Positions 1 through 12,029 of a stretch of DNA of 64,000 nt are shown one piece after another. A program made the translations under genes and the position numbers. The stretch's first letter is position 1, and the number at the start of each line of letters is the position of its first letter. The notes below the pieces were generated by a model. That model searched no databases. It saw nothing but the letters and a program-made list of their open reading frames with translations, and was not told where the DNA came from. Source of the DNA: Metaphire vulgaris (Eukaryota; Annelida; Clitellata; Crassiclitellata; Megascolecidae); the NCBI GenBank assembly GCA_018105865.1, contig CM030869.1:11582908-11646907 (forward strand), in the 5' to 3' direction.

Positions 1-461
1 ATAGATTGATTGAATTACCGGGCATCGTCGACTTCTATGGCGCCATTGTACAACGGATTTCAATATCATCCCGTTTATTCCAAGTATTCCACCAATCCGC
101 ACGAGTACTGCATGGCAGACGATTATTATTATTATTATTATTATTCGGACGGCACGCCGCTGCCAATACTTATCGCTCGGCTATCCGCAGTAGAAGACAT
201 TTTAAGAAAGGACTGTTCGCCCCAAATTCTCGACCTCCAGTTAAAACAGAACTTTAGGCCTACACTGCCTATGCTGTACTGTATATGGGGTAGGTGTAGG
301 GCTGTATACACCTTAGTCTGAGTAGCCTGACGGAGACAGGGAGTGTTAGCCCGCAAGCATATCGAGCACAGCCTTCGTGACTTTTCGAATACCATCACGT
401 GGTACCGTACTTTTCGGTACGTTATAACCGAGTGTACGTTATAATGTTCTATAGTGTATAA
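1..461. other. non-coding flank, start of window
   Basis: No convincing exon is seen. A short (ATT)n run lies at 122-144 and one TAGGCCTA palindrome at 255-262. Upstream exons of the rhomboid gene would be expected to the left of the window or in this stretch, but I could not identify one. Confidence 0.5.
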
Positions 462-1060
462 GAGGCCATCCATAAATGACGTCACCACAGGCGGATTTTA
501 TTAAAGGCTAGGGTAGGCTTAAGCCTACCCAACTAATCCCACCAAAACAAAAAAATGTTTTTTCCATCAACACCAGGTCTGTCGCGTGCTGGATGGCACC
601 CTTGCTGGACGGCACTCCAGACCCCCATGCTAGCCTACCCAAATATTAAACTCTAAATCCGCCTATGGACGTCACGCACTTAGGGAGGTTCAAACACTTG
701 TGACGACGGGAGGGGTCGGTCCAGAAATGTGGCGTCACGCAATACTAAATATTTTTATTGATACCGCAATGCTATATATGTTACCGCAAAATTGAACGTA
801 TTTTACACTTATAATTATTATACACTTAAGTTTTAAAAAAGGAATTTGAAAAAGTTTCCGAATATTGTTTCAACGATATTAATTATAATGAATATTTTCA
901 AACGAAACGTTAATTTTGACATTGGAAAGACGACAAGAGGGGTTAACGCGTTGTGACGTCATATATGAGGGAATCTGACTTTTTGCGACGACGTGTGACG
1001 AATGGAGGAGAGGGGGTAAAAAAACTGCAAAAATCGCATAACGTCATTATGGATGGCACC
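462..1060. mobile_element. PIF/Harbinger-like MITE (TAA target duplication), interrupted
   Basis: The element is bounded by TAA on both sides (459-461 and 1061-1063). It has terminal inverted repeats reading about GAGGCCATCCATAAATGACG on the left and GGTGCCATCCATAATGACG when the right end is reversed. It carries no coding sequence. A hAT-type MITE is inserted near its left end. The TWA-type 3-bp duplication points to PIF/Harbinger or a related superfamily; that assignment is inference. A related right end is present at 35027-35116, and a diverged relative at 15934-16294. Confidence 0.75.
486..667. mobile_element. hAT-type MITE, family B, copy 1
   Basis: The element is 182 bp long with inverted ends CACAGGCGGATTT and CATAGGCGGATTT. 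It is flanked by a perfect 8-bp duplication GACGTCAC (478-485 and 668-675). The 8-bp duplication and CA...TG ends are hAT signatures. It has landed inside the older TAA-flanked MITE at 462-1060. A second near-identical copy lies at 52907-53070 and a terminal fragment at 34247-34273. Confidence 0.9.
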
Positions 1061-1116
1061 TAAAAAGGAGTGTTCGGCGCTTACAGCGTAACGTAACCGT
1101 CCTCTGTCCTGCATAG

Positions 1117-4100
1117 GTTTCGTCCTTCATGTACTTTGTTACGACACGTTCGACCGATGCGCCGAGGTCAGAGGTCGATGGTCATCTGGCGACCGAGACC
1201 GGAAGTTACCTCATCTTCCGACCGGACAGACGTCAAGAGGTCTGGAGATTCGCTGTCTACATCTTCGTCCACGCAAGGCACGAACCGTTCATTCGAAGCG
1301 AACGCTTTTCGTAAACCAAACGGCATGTTCGTGGAGCGTCGCTAATTAATCTGCAGCCGTGAAATTCTGGGGTTTTGATTAAGGAAAACATCCCGAAGAT
1401 ATTTTTCGCAATATACAGTGGAACTTCGCCATAACGGACTCTATTATAGTGTATCTTCGGTTATAAAGTACCACAGTGTACGGTCCAGTGTAATGCGCTG
1501 TTGGATGGTATTGGATATGAAGTAGGCCGACTAAATTATACAGACCCGCTCAGTACTTTCTGACGAAGTTCTACTATACTACTTTTGGCATTTCTTCAAA
1601 TTTTGGGTCTTTCTCTATGATTTTAAAATCTCCAGCGCTATAGATTTTCGGGTAGATTCTACGCCAGCGATACGAAACCGTTGAAGTCTCCGAGTGCTAG
1701 ATGTAGCATTGACTTTTCGGAGGAGAGGGGAGGAGAGTTGAGGAGACGGAGAGAAGGACTGTGTTAGCAGAAGAAGGATTTTGAGTGTCAATGAGACCCG
1801 AGGGAATACTTCGCAGTAACGGAAAAACATTTGACGCCTGGCGAAGGGGGGAGGGACTGAGATTTTGCAGTGGGTTTGGTGGGAGTGGCGGAGAGAGAGA
1901 GAGAGAGAGAGGGGGGAAGGTGAAAGCCGGAGGCGGGTGTGAAATTGATTTCTCGCCAGGGAGTCATTCTGTGCGCTTGGATTGTGGATGTCGTTTGAGA
2001 TCGGTCCTGTAGCTATACGCCTCTCCCGTGTACGATGCTAATATTTTGACGCCTTCTTATACAGGCCTAAAATTCGGTCCATTTCAACGTAATGTTAACG
2101 GTTTCTCATCTCAGCATCGCAGAATGAATTTCACAAATCAAATTCCGGAATTCTTTGTCCAAATGCAAACGCCTCATGGCGTCTTTTGAGCCTCTTAAAC
2201 GATTTCGCAAAATTATAATCGGTGTTCTATTTTCGACGGGGCTACATATCTGACGTCATCATTAGTCGTGGGTGCGTCAGATTGACGTAATCGTGATGTC
2301 ATGCAGCTTTTAAATCAGCGAATCACCTGACTACGTGACTCACTAAATAGATTGTTGCTTCCGGTGGTCACGAGTCTGTTTTTCTTGAACAGCTGGGGCC
2401 ATCTCATCTTCAATGCAGTCATTCAAATGTTGGCAGGAATTCCACTGGAACTGACTCACGGTTCCTGGAGAATCTCAACCATTTACCTGACCGGCGTTCT
2501 CGCAGGTAACAACACTACACCACCTGTTTCCGTAATAAGATCACATGTACATAGACCTGCCACTATAAAACGCTAGACTGGCAACTGGATGATAATTCTT
2601 CTTCAGGATCCTTGTCGACGTCTGTGTTCGACAGTGGAGCTTTCCTCATCGGAGCCTCTGGAGCCGTCTATGCCGTTATGGCTGCGCACATCGCAAACAT
2701 CTTTCTAGTAAGCATGCGTCGTTCTATGTTGATGTTATAGATGGCGCCACGCGCATAATATTTGGCGCAGTGGTCAATTGGAACGTAAGGCTTTAGGTCT
2801 AGGGTTCAACCGTCCTCAATTCAGCCGATGTCGGGAAAAACTGAAAGCGTTGTAACAGAATAACATTACGATGCAGATTAAAAGATTTACCGAATTTATG
2901 TAAGAAAACGTGCATTGAAATCCGAGTGACATAGAACCTTTGTATTTTTATTCTCCTCCTCCCCCACTTCTTCTTCTTCGTGTCCATTCGTTTCACCATC
3001 GACGTGGAAAGAAAGTATCAGATTTCGTTTTGTCCGAATCCATGCAGAATCGACTTCGAACGACTCCTAAGACCCAATGTCATGATATCATATAGGATCC
3101 TTTGATAGCCCTCATTTGCAATACGTTCATCTTCTTACCCAGTCAGTGTCGCCTTTAAACACGAACATCTAGGTCCGAACTTGCGTGACGGAAACCTCTT
3201 ATGACGTCATCACATGTTCTAGCGCCATGGATTCTGAACACCATGAACTGTGTTATCAGTGTTTATTCTAGGAGGCCCTTTGGGGGATCCCCCCCCCCCA
3301 AAGTTTGAAAATTCCCCCTTCCCAAATTCTATATGTTGTATTGGGGGATAGAAATTTCCCCACAAAAGTGTGACGAGAGGGGGGTTTTTATTTTAGAGAG
3401 GGGAAAAAGAGAAGGACATGACCATATAGAAGAGCATTTGAAGGAAAAGGAAGGATGTGATGACCTTTTGTTGCTCGTCACGATTTTGGGGGCAGACAAA
3501 CCTTCTCCTCCCCAAACATTTCAAACTCCCCCCAATGTCAAGGTGGCTAGAATAAACACTGCGTGTTATGACGTAATAATTGAAGTTCAAGAGTCTTAAC
3601 TTTGGCGGAATTTGTTAGAAAATCTCCCTCTTAAATGAATTGTCTAATTTTAAAAAGATATATATTTCTATTTCGTGGCGATGTTCTCAATATCGATTTC
3701 CGGCGTTTTTCTGTTCTTCTTGAGGGGAAGTCACTTCGACCGGATATACGACGGAGGGAAGTGGGTGAAAGAGAGGGATAGGATTCCGGATTGGATTGAT
3801 TGGTGGGGTGGGGGGTCGAGGAGTAGTTCCCTTGGTGATAGCTTATTGGCGCTTTCGTTGTTGTCGTTTTTGCAGAATTATACTGAGATGGAGTTGAGGC
3901 TGTTGAAGCTGGCGGCCGTCTGCACGATCGGTGAGCTCTTAGAACACGATGCGATTTTCCTGTTCATTCTATATAAGACCTAAATGCACCGGGTCCAGAC
4001 AACCGCGCCAATAGCACACTTAGTAAGAACAGAAAGAAAAGGTTCATTGATTGAAATCCTTCCATTAGCTGTTATATGACGATGGGAAGAGGGCGGAGGG

Positions 4101-5970
4101 TGACTGCTACCTGCGATGTGTCTTGACCTTCCATTTGGCTTCTAATTAATTAATTAATTGGACAATCAAGAAATCTTTTCGGGAACTATATTTGCTAGCG
4201 AATGGCTACACCTGTCGCCTCACAACGTGGTCGTTTTCGACGGCGGAGTGATATGCCATCGTTCCGTGTCATCCTCGGCCGCATCTCTCGTCGCAGAAGC
4301 AGTATCCAGGCGCCTTATTTATATAGCGCCAAATGGAGGTTTGCATATCAGTGCCCCGAGATCGACGACGCCGCACTAGGGGAGGGAGGGGGAAAAGGGC
4401 AGTGGAGGGAGGCATTGGGCGGGCGGAGGCGTAAAACAAATAGAACGGCGAAGTCCTAAGTGCATTACGCCCGACGGTTGTTACCTATTTAGTGCACTTT
4501 GCAGATGAAAACCAATTAAGTAAGTAAGCAAGTAGTTAAGTAAATAAGTAAAACCTCGTGAATATCTGCAGCGCTTTCAAAAGCAGCAGTAGCTCCTTAT
4601 CCCAAGGCGCTTAATCTGAAGTCCAAAGGTGAGCGACATTCATGCAGGGTCATTTAATCCAAAGTCCTATTCCTCAAGTGTTCTACTTTTTCGTCCATCC
4701 ATCCTATTTAGCCATCGACTCTACTGTTGGCCATTGGCTCTCACGAGCGACGCAGTTTCTGTAATTAAAAGTGATAATCAGCGTTGGAGTAGCCACAGGA
4801 GGTGCAGTGGAAACGGACCCCCCTTCGGGCCCAGGGATAAAGAGCTACCGCGGTGCTATTTCGAAAGCGCTATAGAAATCCACGAGATTTTGCAGACTTA
4901 GGCCTACTTCTTTAGACTGATCGCGAGATTCGTGCAAAACAGACCAGAAGCTTTGATCGGGAAGGGTGACGTGCAGTGCTTAATTTAGACTCTGGACTCC
5001 GAGGGGGGGAACTGACAAGGACGGGGAAGTCAGCTAGGGGGCTGCTGCTAGTTGATGTAGTATGCCAAAATTTCCGGGAGAATTTGAAATTTCCGGGGGG
5101 GAGGCAATTTTCCCCGGAAACGGTCTAGATTAAACCCTGGTGGCGTGGTAGGGATGATCGCCTATATGCCTAAGTTGTCATGCAGTCTCCAAAATTGACC
5201 CAGATCTCGGATTAAATACCTAAAATTTTCAGCCTTGGGACATACGGACACCGCCAGGGGTCCTCACGACGCTCCCCCAGTGGCCCTGGACGGATCGATC
5301 GGGCGACGTTTGTCTAAAATCTAAATTATAGTTCCCCTATTCTGGAACCCTGGGTATGCTGCGTGTCCCTACCCCTTCCTAGCCCACCCACCCGACGCTC
5401 TTGCCTTCACTGCAGCTGCCCGTTATTTTAAACGCGGTCTATAATTGAACGGCTGGAATAAGGAGGTAACTATATCCGACCCACCCCTCCAATGGTTTGA
5501 GCATCAATAACAATGAGGTGTAACCGCATTTACTTCCTTATTCCTCTGGGCCCGTCAATGGACAACCTCGCCATTAAGGTGGTAACTGCACTTAACTCCT
5601 TATTCCACCCAACCATTCAATTATTACACTATTGTATAAATGCTTTGTAGATAGATAGGCCTAATTGACGATAACTAAACGACAAGAAATTTTAATCTCA
5701 CCGTTGTTCTTGACAGCGGTTGCCGACATTGGGTTCAGTTTCTGGGATCAAAGGTCAGAGGCCGAGCGGTCACCGGAACCCCCGGTCAGCTACGTGGCCC
5801 ATCTAACGGGTGCAGCGGCTGGAGTGACTGTCGGCCTGGCCGTCCTCAAGCGCCCGAAGCACAAGTCACGCGCCTGGGACCCGCTCCAGTGGACTGCGAT
5901 GGGCGTAGTCATCGCTTATCTGTTGTTCGCCGTCTTCTGGAATGTCTTTGCTTTCGAATGGAACTCCTAG
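1117..5970 (+). CDS. RHBDL: rhomboid-like intramembrane serine protease (RHBDL type), 5' partial
   Basis: Five exons join in frame: 1117-1277, 2393-2505, 2607-2707, 3876-3930 and 5717-5970 (stop 5968-5970), giving about 227 residues that lack the N-terminus and first membrane helix. Exon 1 has the RPDRRQEVWRF...VHA stretch that precedes helix 2 in RHBDL proteins. Exon 2 has WGHLIFNAVIQMLAGIPLE. Exon 3 has the nucleophile motif GASG. Exon 5 has the catalytic histidine region SYVAHLTGAAAG and the C-terminal LFAVFWNVF also typical of RHBDL proteins. Both catalytic residues are therefore present, and activity against single-pass membrane substrates such as EGF-type ligands is expected from the family. 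The 1277/2393 junction requires a GC donor to read VHASWGHL. The introns hold MITEs. RHBDL1/2/3 cannot be separated. Confidence 0.88.
1416..1551. repeat. pogo/Tigger-like terminal fragment, copy 1
   Basis: The segment starts CAGTGGAACTTCGCCATAAC after a TA and continues with sequence shared with 47911-48054, ending near ACAGACCCGCT in both. The CAGTRGAACTTCG end resembles pogo/Tigger transposon ends. The opposite end was not found, so it is a fragment. It lies in an intron of the rhomboid gene. Confidence 0.6.
1888..1913. repeat. (GA)n microsatellite
   Basis: A short uninterrupted GA run inside the first rhomboid intron. Confidence 0.9.
3257..3561. mobile_element. hAT-type MITE, family C, copy 1
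   Basis: The ends are CAGTGTTTATTCTAG and its inverse. The flanking octamers are TGTGTTAT (3249-3256) and CGTGTTAT (3562-3569), a 7/8 match. The interior is rich in C and G runs as in the other copies. It is the longest copy (305 bp) and sits in the rhomboid intron before exon 4. Confidence 0.85.
4750..4906 (+). repeat. SINE-like repeat, copy 1
   Basis: The stretch ends with a GCTACCG ... GTGCTAT ... GCGCTATAGAAATCCACGAG arrangement that recurs at 41455-41590 inside a hAT element. The GCGCTATA-type 3' motif is scattered over the window. The SINE assignment is inference; no RNA polymerase III boxes were confirmed. Confidence 0.4.
4974..5139. mobile_element. hAT-type MITE (CAGTGCTTAATTTAGAC ends)
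   Basis: The element is 166 bp, with left end CAGTGCTTAATTTAGAC and inverted right end CAGGGTTTAATCTAGAC. The flanking octamers GTGACGTG (4966-4973) and GTGGCGTG (5140-5147) match at 7 of 8. The ends resemble family C and may be a diverged relative. It lies in the last rhomboid intron. Confidence 0.8.
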
Positions 5971-5972
5971 CG

Positions 5973-5975
<3 letters not shown>

Positions 5976-6040
<65 letters not shown>
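5976..6040. repeat. (AT)n microsatellite after the rhomboid stop codon
   Basis: About 32 AT units start a few bases after the TAG stop codon at 5968-5970, so the repeat is in the 3' UTR if the transcript continues. A possible polyadenylation signal AATAAA is at 6116-6121. Confidence 0.9.
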
Positions 6041-6042
<2 letters not shown>

Positions 6043-6119
6043 CAAACGCAGACGACACAAAACAAACACAGCTCTTAACTAACAGCTACACATTCCGCTA
6101 TTATACAGTTGACAAAATA

Positions 6120-7000
6120 AAGTGATTTCTTAGAGAACCGAAGTTTAAAAGAGTGATGACAATTCTTAACAATATCATGTATTGGATTCAATCCAAGCAT
6201 TTCACGAATACAATTAATTGTTATTTTAGGCCTATCAGAAGCATCAAAGATTTTACATACAGCCTGCTGTACTAGACGATCCAATTATTTAAAGTGCTCT
6301 TGTTCGGACAAGTAGCTTCAGTAGCGTATAATAGGTAAACAATACGACTGGAGTAAGCCAACACACATCAACTCAGAGGAAGAGGATTTGCACTTGCTGT
6401 ACAAGCTATTAAAGTTTGTATGGACTTTCATTTTGATCTCTGTTATGATAATCCTGAAATGACCACCAGCTCTAGGCTAACTACAATCCCAAGATATTTA
6501 AACTAAAACTAATCAACATAAGCCAGGGCAGATCAACAATAAGGGAGCACAGACCATTGCAAAACGTCTACCAATTCTTAAGGCCTTACATTTTTTACAT
6601 TAAACTTCAAATTTAAGTAAGCAGCTTCAACATTAGGCCTACATATATCAAGTAAACATTGCATACCTTGAACAGAATGAGAGATGAGCAATATATCGTC
6701 GGCATAAAGCAAACAGACCTTGAATAAATAAAGTATTGATGTACAACCATAGCCAGATTTCTTTCAATTAGAGATAAGATCATCCATATATATAGCAAAC
6801 AATAATGGGGATTAAACACCACCTTGTCTTAATCCAGGCTCCCAGCTAAGACCTTTAAAGAGCCTGATACTGTACTTGCATCACCCCATCGAATATTTGC
6901 ATAACATTTTATGAATCCTGATGAGTTGAAATCTAAGTCTATTGAAACTTTCCAGCTGTGGGTAGCTCCTGGGAAACCAAGATATGGGGAAATTTGAAAG
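6120..7000 (-). pseudogene. degenerate non-LTR retrotransposon reverse transcriptase fragment
   Basis: Read on the minus strand in shifting frames, this stretch gives the usual order of reverse transcriptase blocks of non-LTR elements. First comes a KCYANIRWGDASTVSGSLKV block, then a QGGV-SPLLFAIYMDDL block, then the polymerase core LLYADDILLISHS, then FKYLGIVVS, then LLQSYCLPIIRY, and finally an arginine/lysine-containing C-terminal stretch near 6280-6130. Several frameshifts and in-frame stops show that it is dead. The subfamily (CR1/L2/Jockey-like) is not resolved. Confidence 0.8.
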
Positions 7001-7554
7001 AAAATGCAGCACCTAACGAATGTTGACGAAACCAATAACCGCCACCTGGCGAATTTATGTGCAATCGTGTCCACCTAGCGATTCATGTGTAACTACAGCC
7101 TTACTAATCTAAATAGGCCTACCGCTATAGCGCCACTATTAATGGACAGAGATATCAGCTGACGACACACAAAATCAAAATCATTAAAGAAATAAAAAGC
7201 ATTAAAGAACAGCACTCGTGCAAACGTCAAAGTGTAGTTTGTGAATCTAAAATTTAGGTTTAGTTTACAAAATAACAAATCAATACACCATAGATGAAGA
7301 GAAAAATTATAAAATTCAACTCGAAAATTGCAGGTTTTTATCGTATTGCCACCCATGCAGCCAGCTACGATTGTAATAATCACATAGGTTAGAAATAAAT
7401 GCATGCAAACACTTATATACATAAATAAAGTACTTGCAATTTGCACCATAGGTAATGCTGTGAGCCGGCCACCAAAACTAAACATGTTAATCATTTAAAT
7501 TCAAAAAAATCATAACCAGGATGAGCAAGGTGGGATTTACCCAATGCTCTGTCC
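7001..7554. other. AT-rich intergenic DNA
   Basis: Nothing beyond one TAGGCCTA palindrome (7114-7121) is recognised. Confidence 0.5.
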
Positions 7555-7687
7555 CAGGGTTATTTCTAGGATTATCAATTTGGGGTATGTCGGTAAATTC
7601 TGGAGGTTCCCTGCCCAAAAAGCCTGACAAGCAAAAAAGGTCATCCCATAGCTGAGATTAGGGGGAAGGGGTGTAAAAATATCCCTG
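7555..7687. mobile_element. hAT-type MITE, 133 bp
   Basis: The inverted ends CAGGGTTATTTCTAGG and CAGGGATATTTTTACACC are flanked by a perfect octamer CTCTGTCC (7547-7554 and 7688-7695). It lies only 84 bp from the next hAT MITE. Confidence 0.82.
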
Positions 7688-7771
7688 CTCTGTCCAGCTA
7701 AGGAAGCTTACTCTTCCCCCTGTGGTGCTGCCTAACATAGAATTTGCAGTCAACCAAAACACTGCTATATG

Positions 7772-7964
7772 CAGTGTTTATTCTAGCCACCTTGACATTG
7801 GGGGGGGGGTTGAAATGTTTGGAGGGACAAGGCTTGAGTCTCCACTTTTTTTGGGAGGGGGATTTCCATTCCCCCAGCCAACATATAAAAATTTTGGGTG
7901 AATTTTAAAACTTTGGAGGGAGGAGGGGAAATTCCCCTCCAGAGAAGGCCTAGAATAAACACTG
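7772..7964. mobile_element. hAT-type MITE, family C, copy 2
   Basis: The ends CAGTGTTTATTCTAG and its inverse enclose 193 bp. They are flanked by a perfect octamer GCTATATG (7764-7771 and 7965-7972), so this is a well-preserved insertion. Confidence 0.92.
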
Positions 7965-10549
7965 GCTATATGTAGTACACATTGTAACTTAAGCTAAAGA
8001 TAAAGTCAATCATAATTGTACATTATCAATAAATTTCTGGCATTCATCATAGTCACTAAACAGCAGCAGCAGCAGCATCAGCAATAAAAACGAGTAATTT
8101 CTTCAAATCTTTGCTTCATATTTCAAATCTTCACTCCATAATTGCCTCACAAGCTGAAGATTCTCCATTTTCTAATCGAAAATATGCCTGTCAATAAACA
8201 AACATTTAAAAAAGCAATGAGGCATATCCTACTGAACAACCTAAACTCTTATTATCACCATTATTATCATGCCAACAGAAAAACAAAAGTGTTTGATGCT
8301 TGTGCCATAATATTGAATTTTGTAATTTAAATCTTGGTACCTTACAAGTTTCTGCAGTGCTAAGGAAAGTAACACATTCTCAAGCTGCCCTGCCAAACAA
8401 AAAATCTATTGTCTATCTTGAAGTGCATGGTCATTGATCTGGGGCATTATACCTGAGTGGGTAGACTACAAAGTGAAATTAGCAGAGTAGTAACTGATTA
8501 TCACATATGCTGTATTCAAAACCATGCATCAAAATTAAGAGTTTGATAAATTTGACATTACACGGATTATTGTGTGAAAGTGTTGAATACGTTGGGCAGG
8601 ACAAGTGGCTCTCCTCTGACATTGATTGTTGACTTGGTTTCCACTGCTCATCCGCATCACATCCGTGGCAGAATGGTTTCCACTCTGGCATTGATTATTG
8701 CACGAAGTAGATGTCGAAGCCATTCCATTCGACCAGAAGATCTCTGCCATTTGATGTGAAGATGATCAGGTCCTAGTATGTTGCTTCCTCTTATCAGCTG
8801 CGTCCACGCATTGGCACGGAAAAACTCAAACAGAAAAAGTACAGAACAAAGTCAAATCCATGGAAACTTCATTATGTTATACACATGTGTAGAGCAATTA
8901 AAACATTTTCAAAAGCCCAGTTAATTGATACTTTTTAAACAAAGCAAAAGTTAAGGAAATGACAACACTTCAAACAAAACACAACACAGCAAACAACACC
9001 AAGGAATGACAGCCCACTTGCCATCATTTCAAACAACCACAACACATCAACCATTATTCTTCAGGTGGTCTGCCAGGAGACAGGTTCCATGCTCAACTAA
9101 TGTGAGGCTCCATACTCAACTAATGTGAGGCTCCATACTCAACTCATGCTCAATACTAGTTCTTTGAACAAAGAACAAGTATTCAGCAAAACAACACTTA
9201 ATGCTGGCTAAATTCTTTGCTGGCCTGAAAGGGTTAAACCACCACTAATCATAAGGAAAACATGACCACCAACAAAAACCACCACTGGTACAACTCATTA
9301 CAGGACAAATACAAGACACCAGAACAGAAACCGCCAACACTACCAGAGGGATCTGGTATAACACATATTCATTCATGGGGTAGGACAGGTGGCTGGCAGG
9401 ACAAGTGCCTCTCCTGAAATAAAACTCCATCTATTAGGATCAATTCATTACAATTCATAATTTTAAAAACTCACATGCAATTGCGCATTTTCTAAATGCA
9501 AATCTTATCAATAGCATTTTAAAACTGTTGCTCTGCAAGTGCTGCTACACATAAGCCAGTACAATTCCTTTACAAATTCTTATTACCATTGCAAAATTAA
9601 ATAGAGACTTTTGCAGGTCACAAATGGATTACCTGAATAAAGCACTGCGGAATCAACACCAGTCTATAGACTTCACCAGGCTGTTCTGAATGATGGTGGT
9701 GGTAGTTGGCAGACTGTTCCAGACACAAGTCACAGCAACTTGAAGGCTCATCATAATCAATTGGCAGCCACGTTTGTCTTGTGGTTATCTTCGATGCTGG
9801 TATTAGCAATTTCTACATCTGTGAAAAAGTCTGCCTACACACTAATGTCAAATAAATCTGGCAATAGAACATCAAATAGAATTTTAACAGCATTCATTTG
9901 AAACATTGTTAGCACTGCTCAAATTCTACATTGTGCACTATCAAAGCACTGCATGCATTTCTATTCAGTTATATTAGTCATTTAAAATCTTCAAGCTGCT
10001 ATACTGACAAAAAGCATATTTGCTTCTAACAAGACTCCAATCATTAATTCATTCTGATATAATATCTCTTACAACTTGGCTCCATTTGTGTACCTGCTAA
10101 AAAGCACAAAATCAAATAAGACTGCCATAATCAATTATTTTGATTCAGATATTCTCTCCTTCAATTTTCTTTTCATATAGCACTATTGCATTTGTGATGA
10201 TTCTTCAAACAATCCAGAATTAACATTCTCAGATTGATACAAATATCCATTTAGAATCTCTTATCACATTTATTAGAATCTCTTATTGTGTGCACCTGTT
10301 GAATATATTCACTCTTCGTTTGTAATCTAAAACACACATACAAATATTCAAGCAATTACATAAAACATTCAAAGGCCTATTTATCCTGAAAACTCATCGT
10401 CTATTGTTGTCATCATAAAATCGCATCACAAACATCATTCTTATCTTCAGAAAAAGATATGTCATGTCTTCCCTTTTACAACGTGTTATTGATATAATAA
10501 CCCACCATTTTGATACCTTCTTGTATTTAGAATTCACATACATCTATGC
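7965..10549. other. AT-rich gene-poor DNA with minor repeats
   Basis: No exon, RNA gene or transposon end is recognised. A (CAG)n run lies near 8061-8078. A 23-bp unit around CCATACTCAACTAATGTGAG is repeated about 2.5 times at 9087-9144. The segments at 8590-8700 and 9375-9425 share short phrases such as GGACAAGTG and CTCTCCT, suggesting decayed repeats. Confidence 0.5.
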
Positions 10550-10980
10550 AGCTTAGAGCACAGAAATGAAATTTCTAGAGACAATAGCCTGAGTTTGCCA
10601 TCATACCTGCATTTAAAATCCTCAAAAGCTTCACTAGTTTATATCTTCAGTGTAATATAGCATCATTTATTTACTGTTGCCTAGAGCACAGAAATGAAAT
10701 TTATAGAGACAATAGCTTGATGTTATTATTAGCTAGACAATTCCTATAGCGCAATAAGCATCGCAAAAGTGGCCAATCACAAGAGCACTTTACAAAACTA
10801 CAAATATCCGATGGTGAATAAGTAAGTCTTAAGACTATGTAGAAAAATGATGTTGCCATCATATCTGTATTTAAAATCCTCTTATACTTTACAAGCTTAT
10901 ATCTTCAGTGCAATCTAGCATCATTTATTTGTTGTGCTATTACTGCTTAGAGCACAGAAATGGAATGAGGTAGTTTAGAG
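10550..10980. repeat. tandem/dispersed repeat R (about 130-bp unit), interrupted
   Basis: The phrase AGAGCACAGAAATG recurs at about 10555, 10683 and 10955. CCATCATAYCTG followed by ATTTAAAATCCTC recurs at about 10599 and 10856. A further diverged copy lies near 15645-15720. Between the second and third units there is an insert (about 10727-10848) flanked by TGATGTT on both sides. That insert contains the TATAGCGC motif and looks like a small retroposed element. Confidence 0.65.
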
Positions 10981-10989
10981 TAGGCCTAT

Positions 10990-11310
10990 AGTGCCAATGG
11001 GCGTGAGATTGGAACCGTTGTTAATGTTTGGCATGAGTAGTAACGAACTTATTTCATGTCTTCTAGACTTGCCTGTTATAATAAATACGAATGAATTTTG
11101 TGCGGAAGGAGATGCCGACTTGTATACATCCAACGCACCTATCTCAGATCCATAAGACTTTACTTAAACATCTAGAGCCGCACTCACGCGCCTAGTAAAT
11201 AATGCCGCCCTGGCTATGTCAGCATTGGGTGCCGTTGAGCAGAAGCATTTCAGAGGGGCTACGCCTCGGAATATATTTAACTTTACAGGGCGGTCAGTTT
11301 AACGTTTCAG
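10990..11310. repeat. direct repeat D, left copy
   Basis: The segment shares GAGATTGGAACCGTTGTTA, GTTATAATAAATACGAATGA, CTAGTAAATAATGCC, GAGCAGAAGCATTTC and CGGTTTAACGTTT-like blocks in the same order with 14713-14991. The two copies are direct, diverged, and about 3.4 kb apart. They enclose the retrotransposon remnant and the satellite array. Decayed LTRs are one possibility, but no TG...CA ends or target duplication was confirmed. Confidence 0.65.
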
Positions 11311-12029
11311 TGTTATAAACGTCCAGAGTCGAAACTGAAAGCCATAACAACACAACTCTATGCATTGAAACTTATCTAGAGACATTATACCAATCTGAAT
11401 CAGTAAGAACACTCAAATAATATGATAGCTGTACATAATACTCCATCCATCATAAATTTGATTTTTCATAAAAATCATTCTATTTCAAAATAGTCCAAAT
11501 TACCAAATTGTGGAACACCCTCATAAACTTTCAAAACATTATAAACTCAATCTTCAAAACAGAATCCAAGTATGAATTCTCAAATAAATTCTTCACATCA
11601 AAATTAACACATCTTCCCGACAAATTAGTTAAAACACAAGGATCTTCAAAATCACACAAACACAAAACTGCAAAGCATCAACAGCTAAACATAACATTCT
11701 AGAGTAATCAGGAACAGTACATTTTCCCATAAACCAAAATTAATTCACCAGACAGTTTACCTCGCAAAGCCATATAATCCACTTCCCCTTGACTAACATT
11801 CAAACGATTAAATAAGTGAGCACCAGAAATATACCTTGCAACAGACAAATCATGTGCAACTGCAATAACTTTAGTTACAACAAAAGACTTCAATACATCA
11901 TACTGAACACTCTTTGCATCAATATCAATATCCTGGATTACAACTTCAAAATTAATAACTTCACCAGAAATATCCAAAGACACATAACCATTATTCAAAT
12001 CAGTGAAACGGTCAGTCCAAAATAACTGA
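11311..12029. other. sequence between repeat D and retrotransposon fragment
   Basis: An open minus-strand stretch of 96 codons (11708-11998) has no recognised motif. It may be part of a decayed mobile element. No other feature is seen. Confidence 0.4.
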
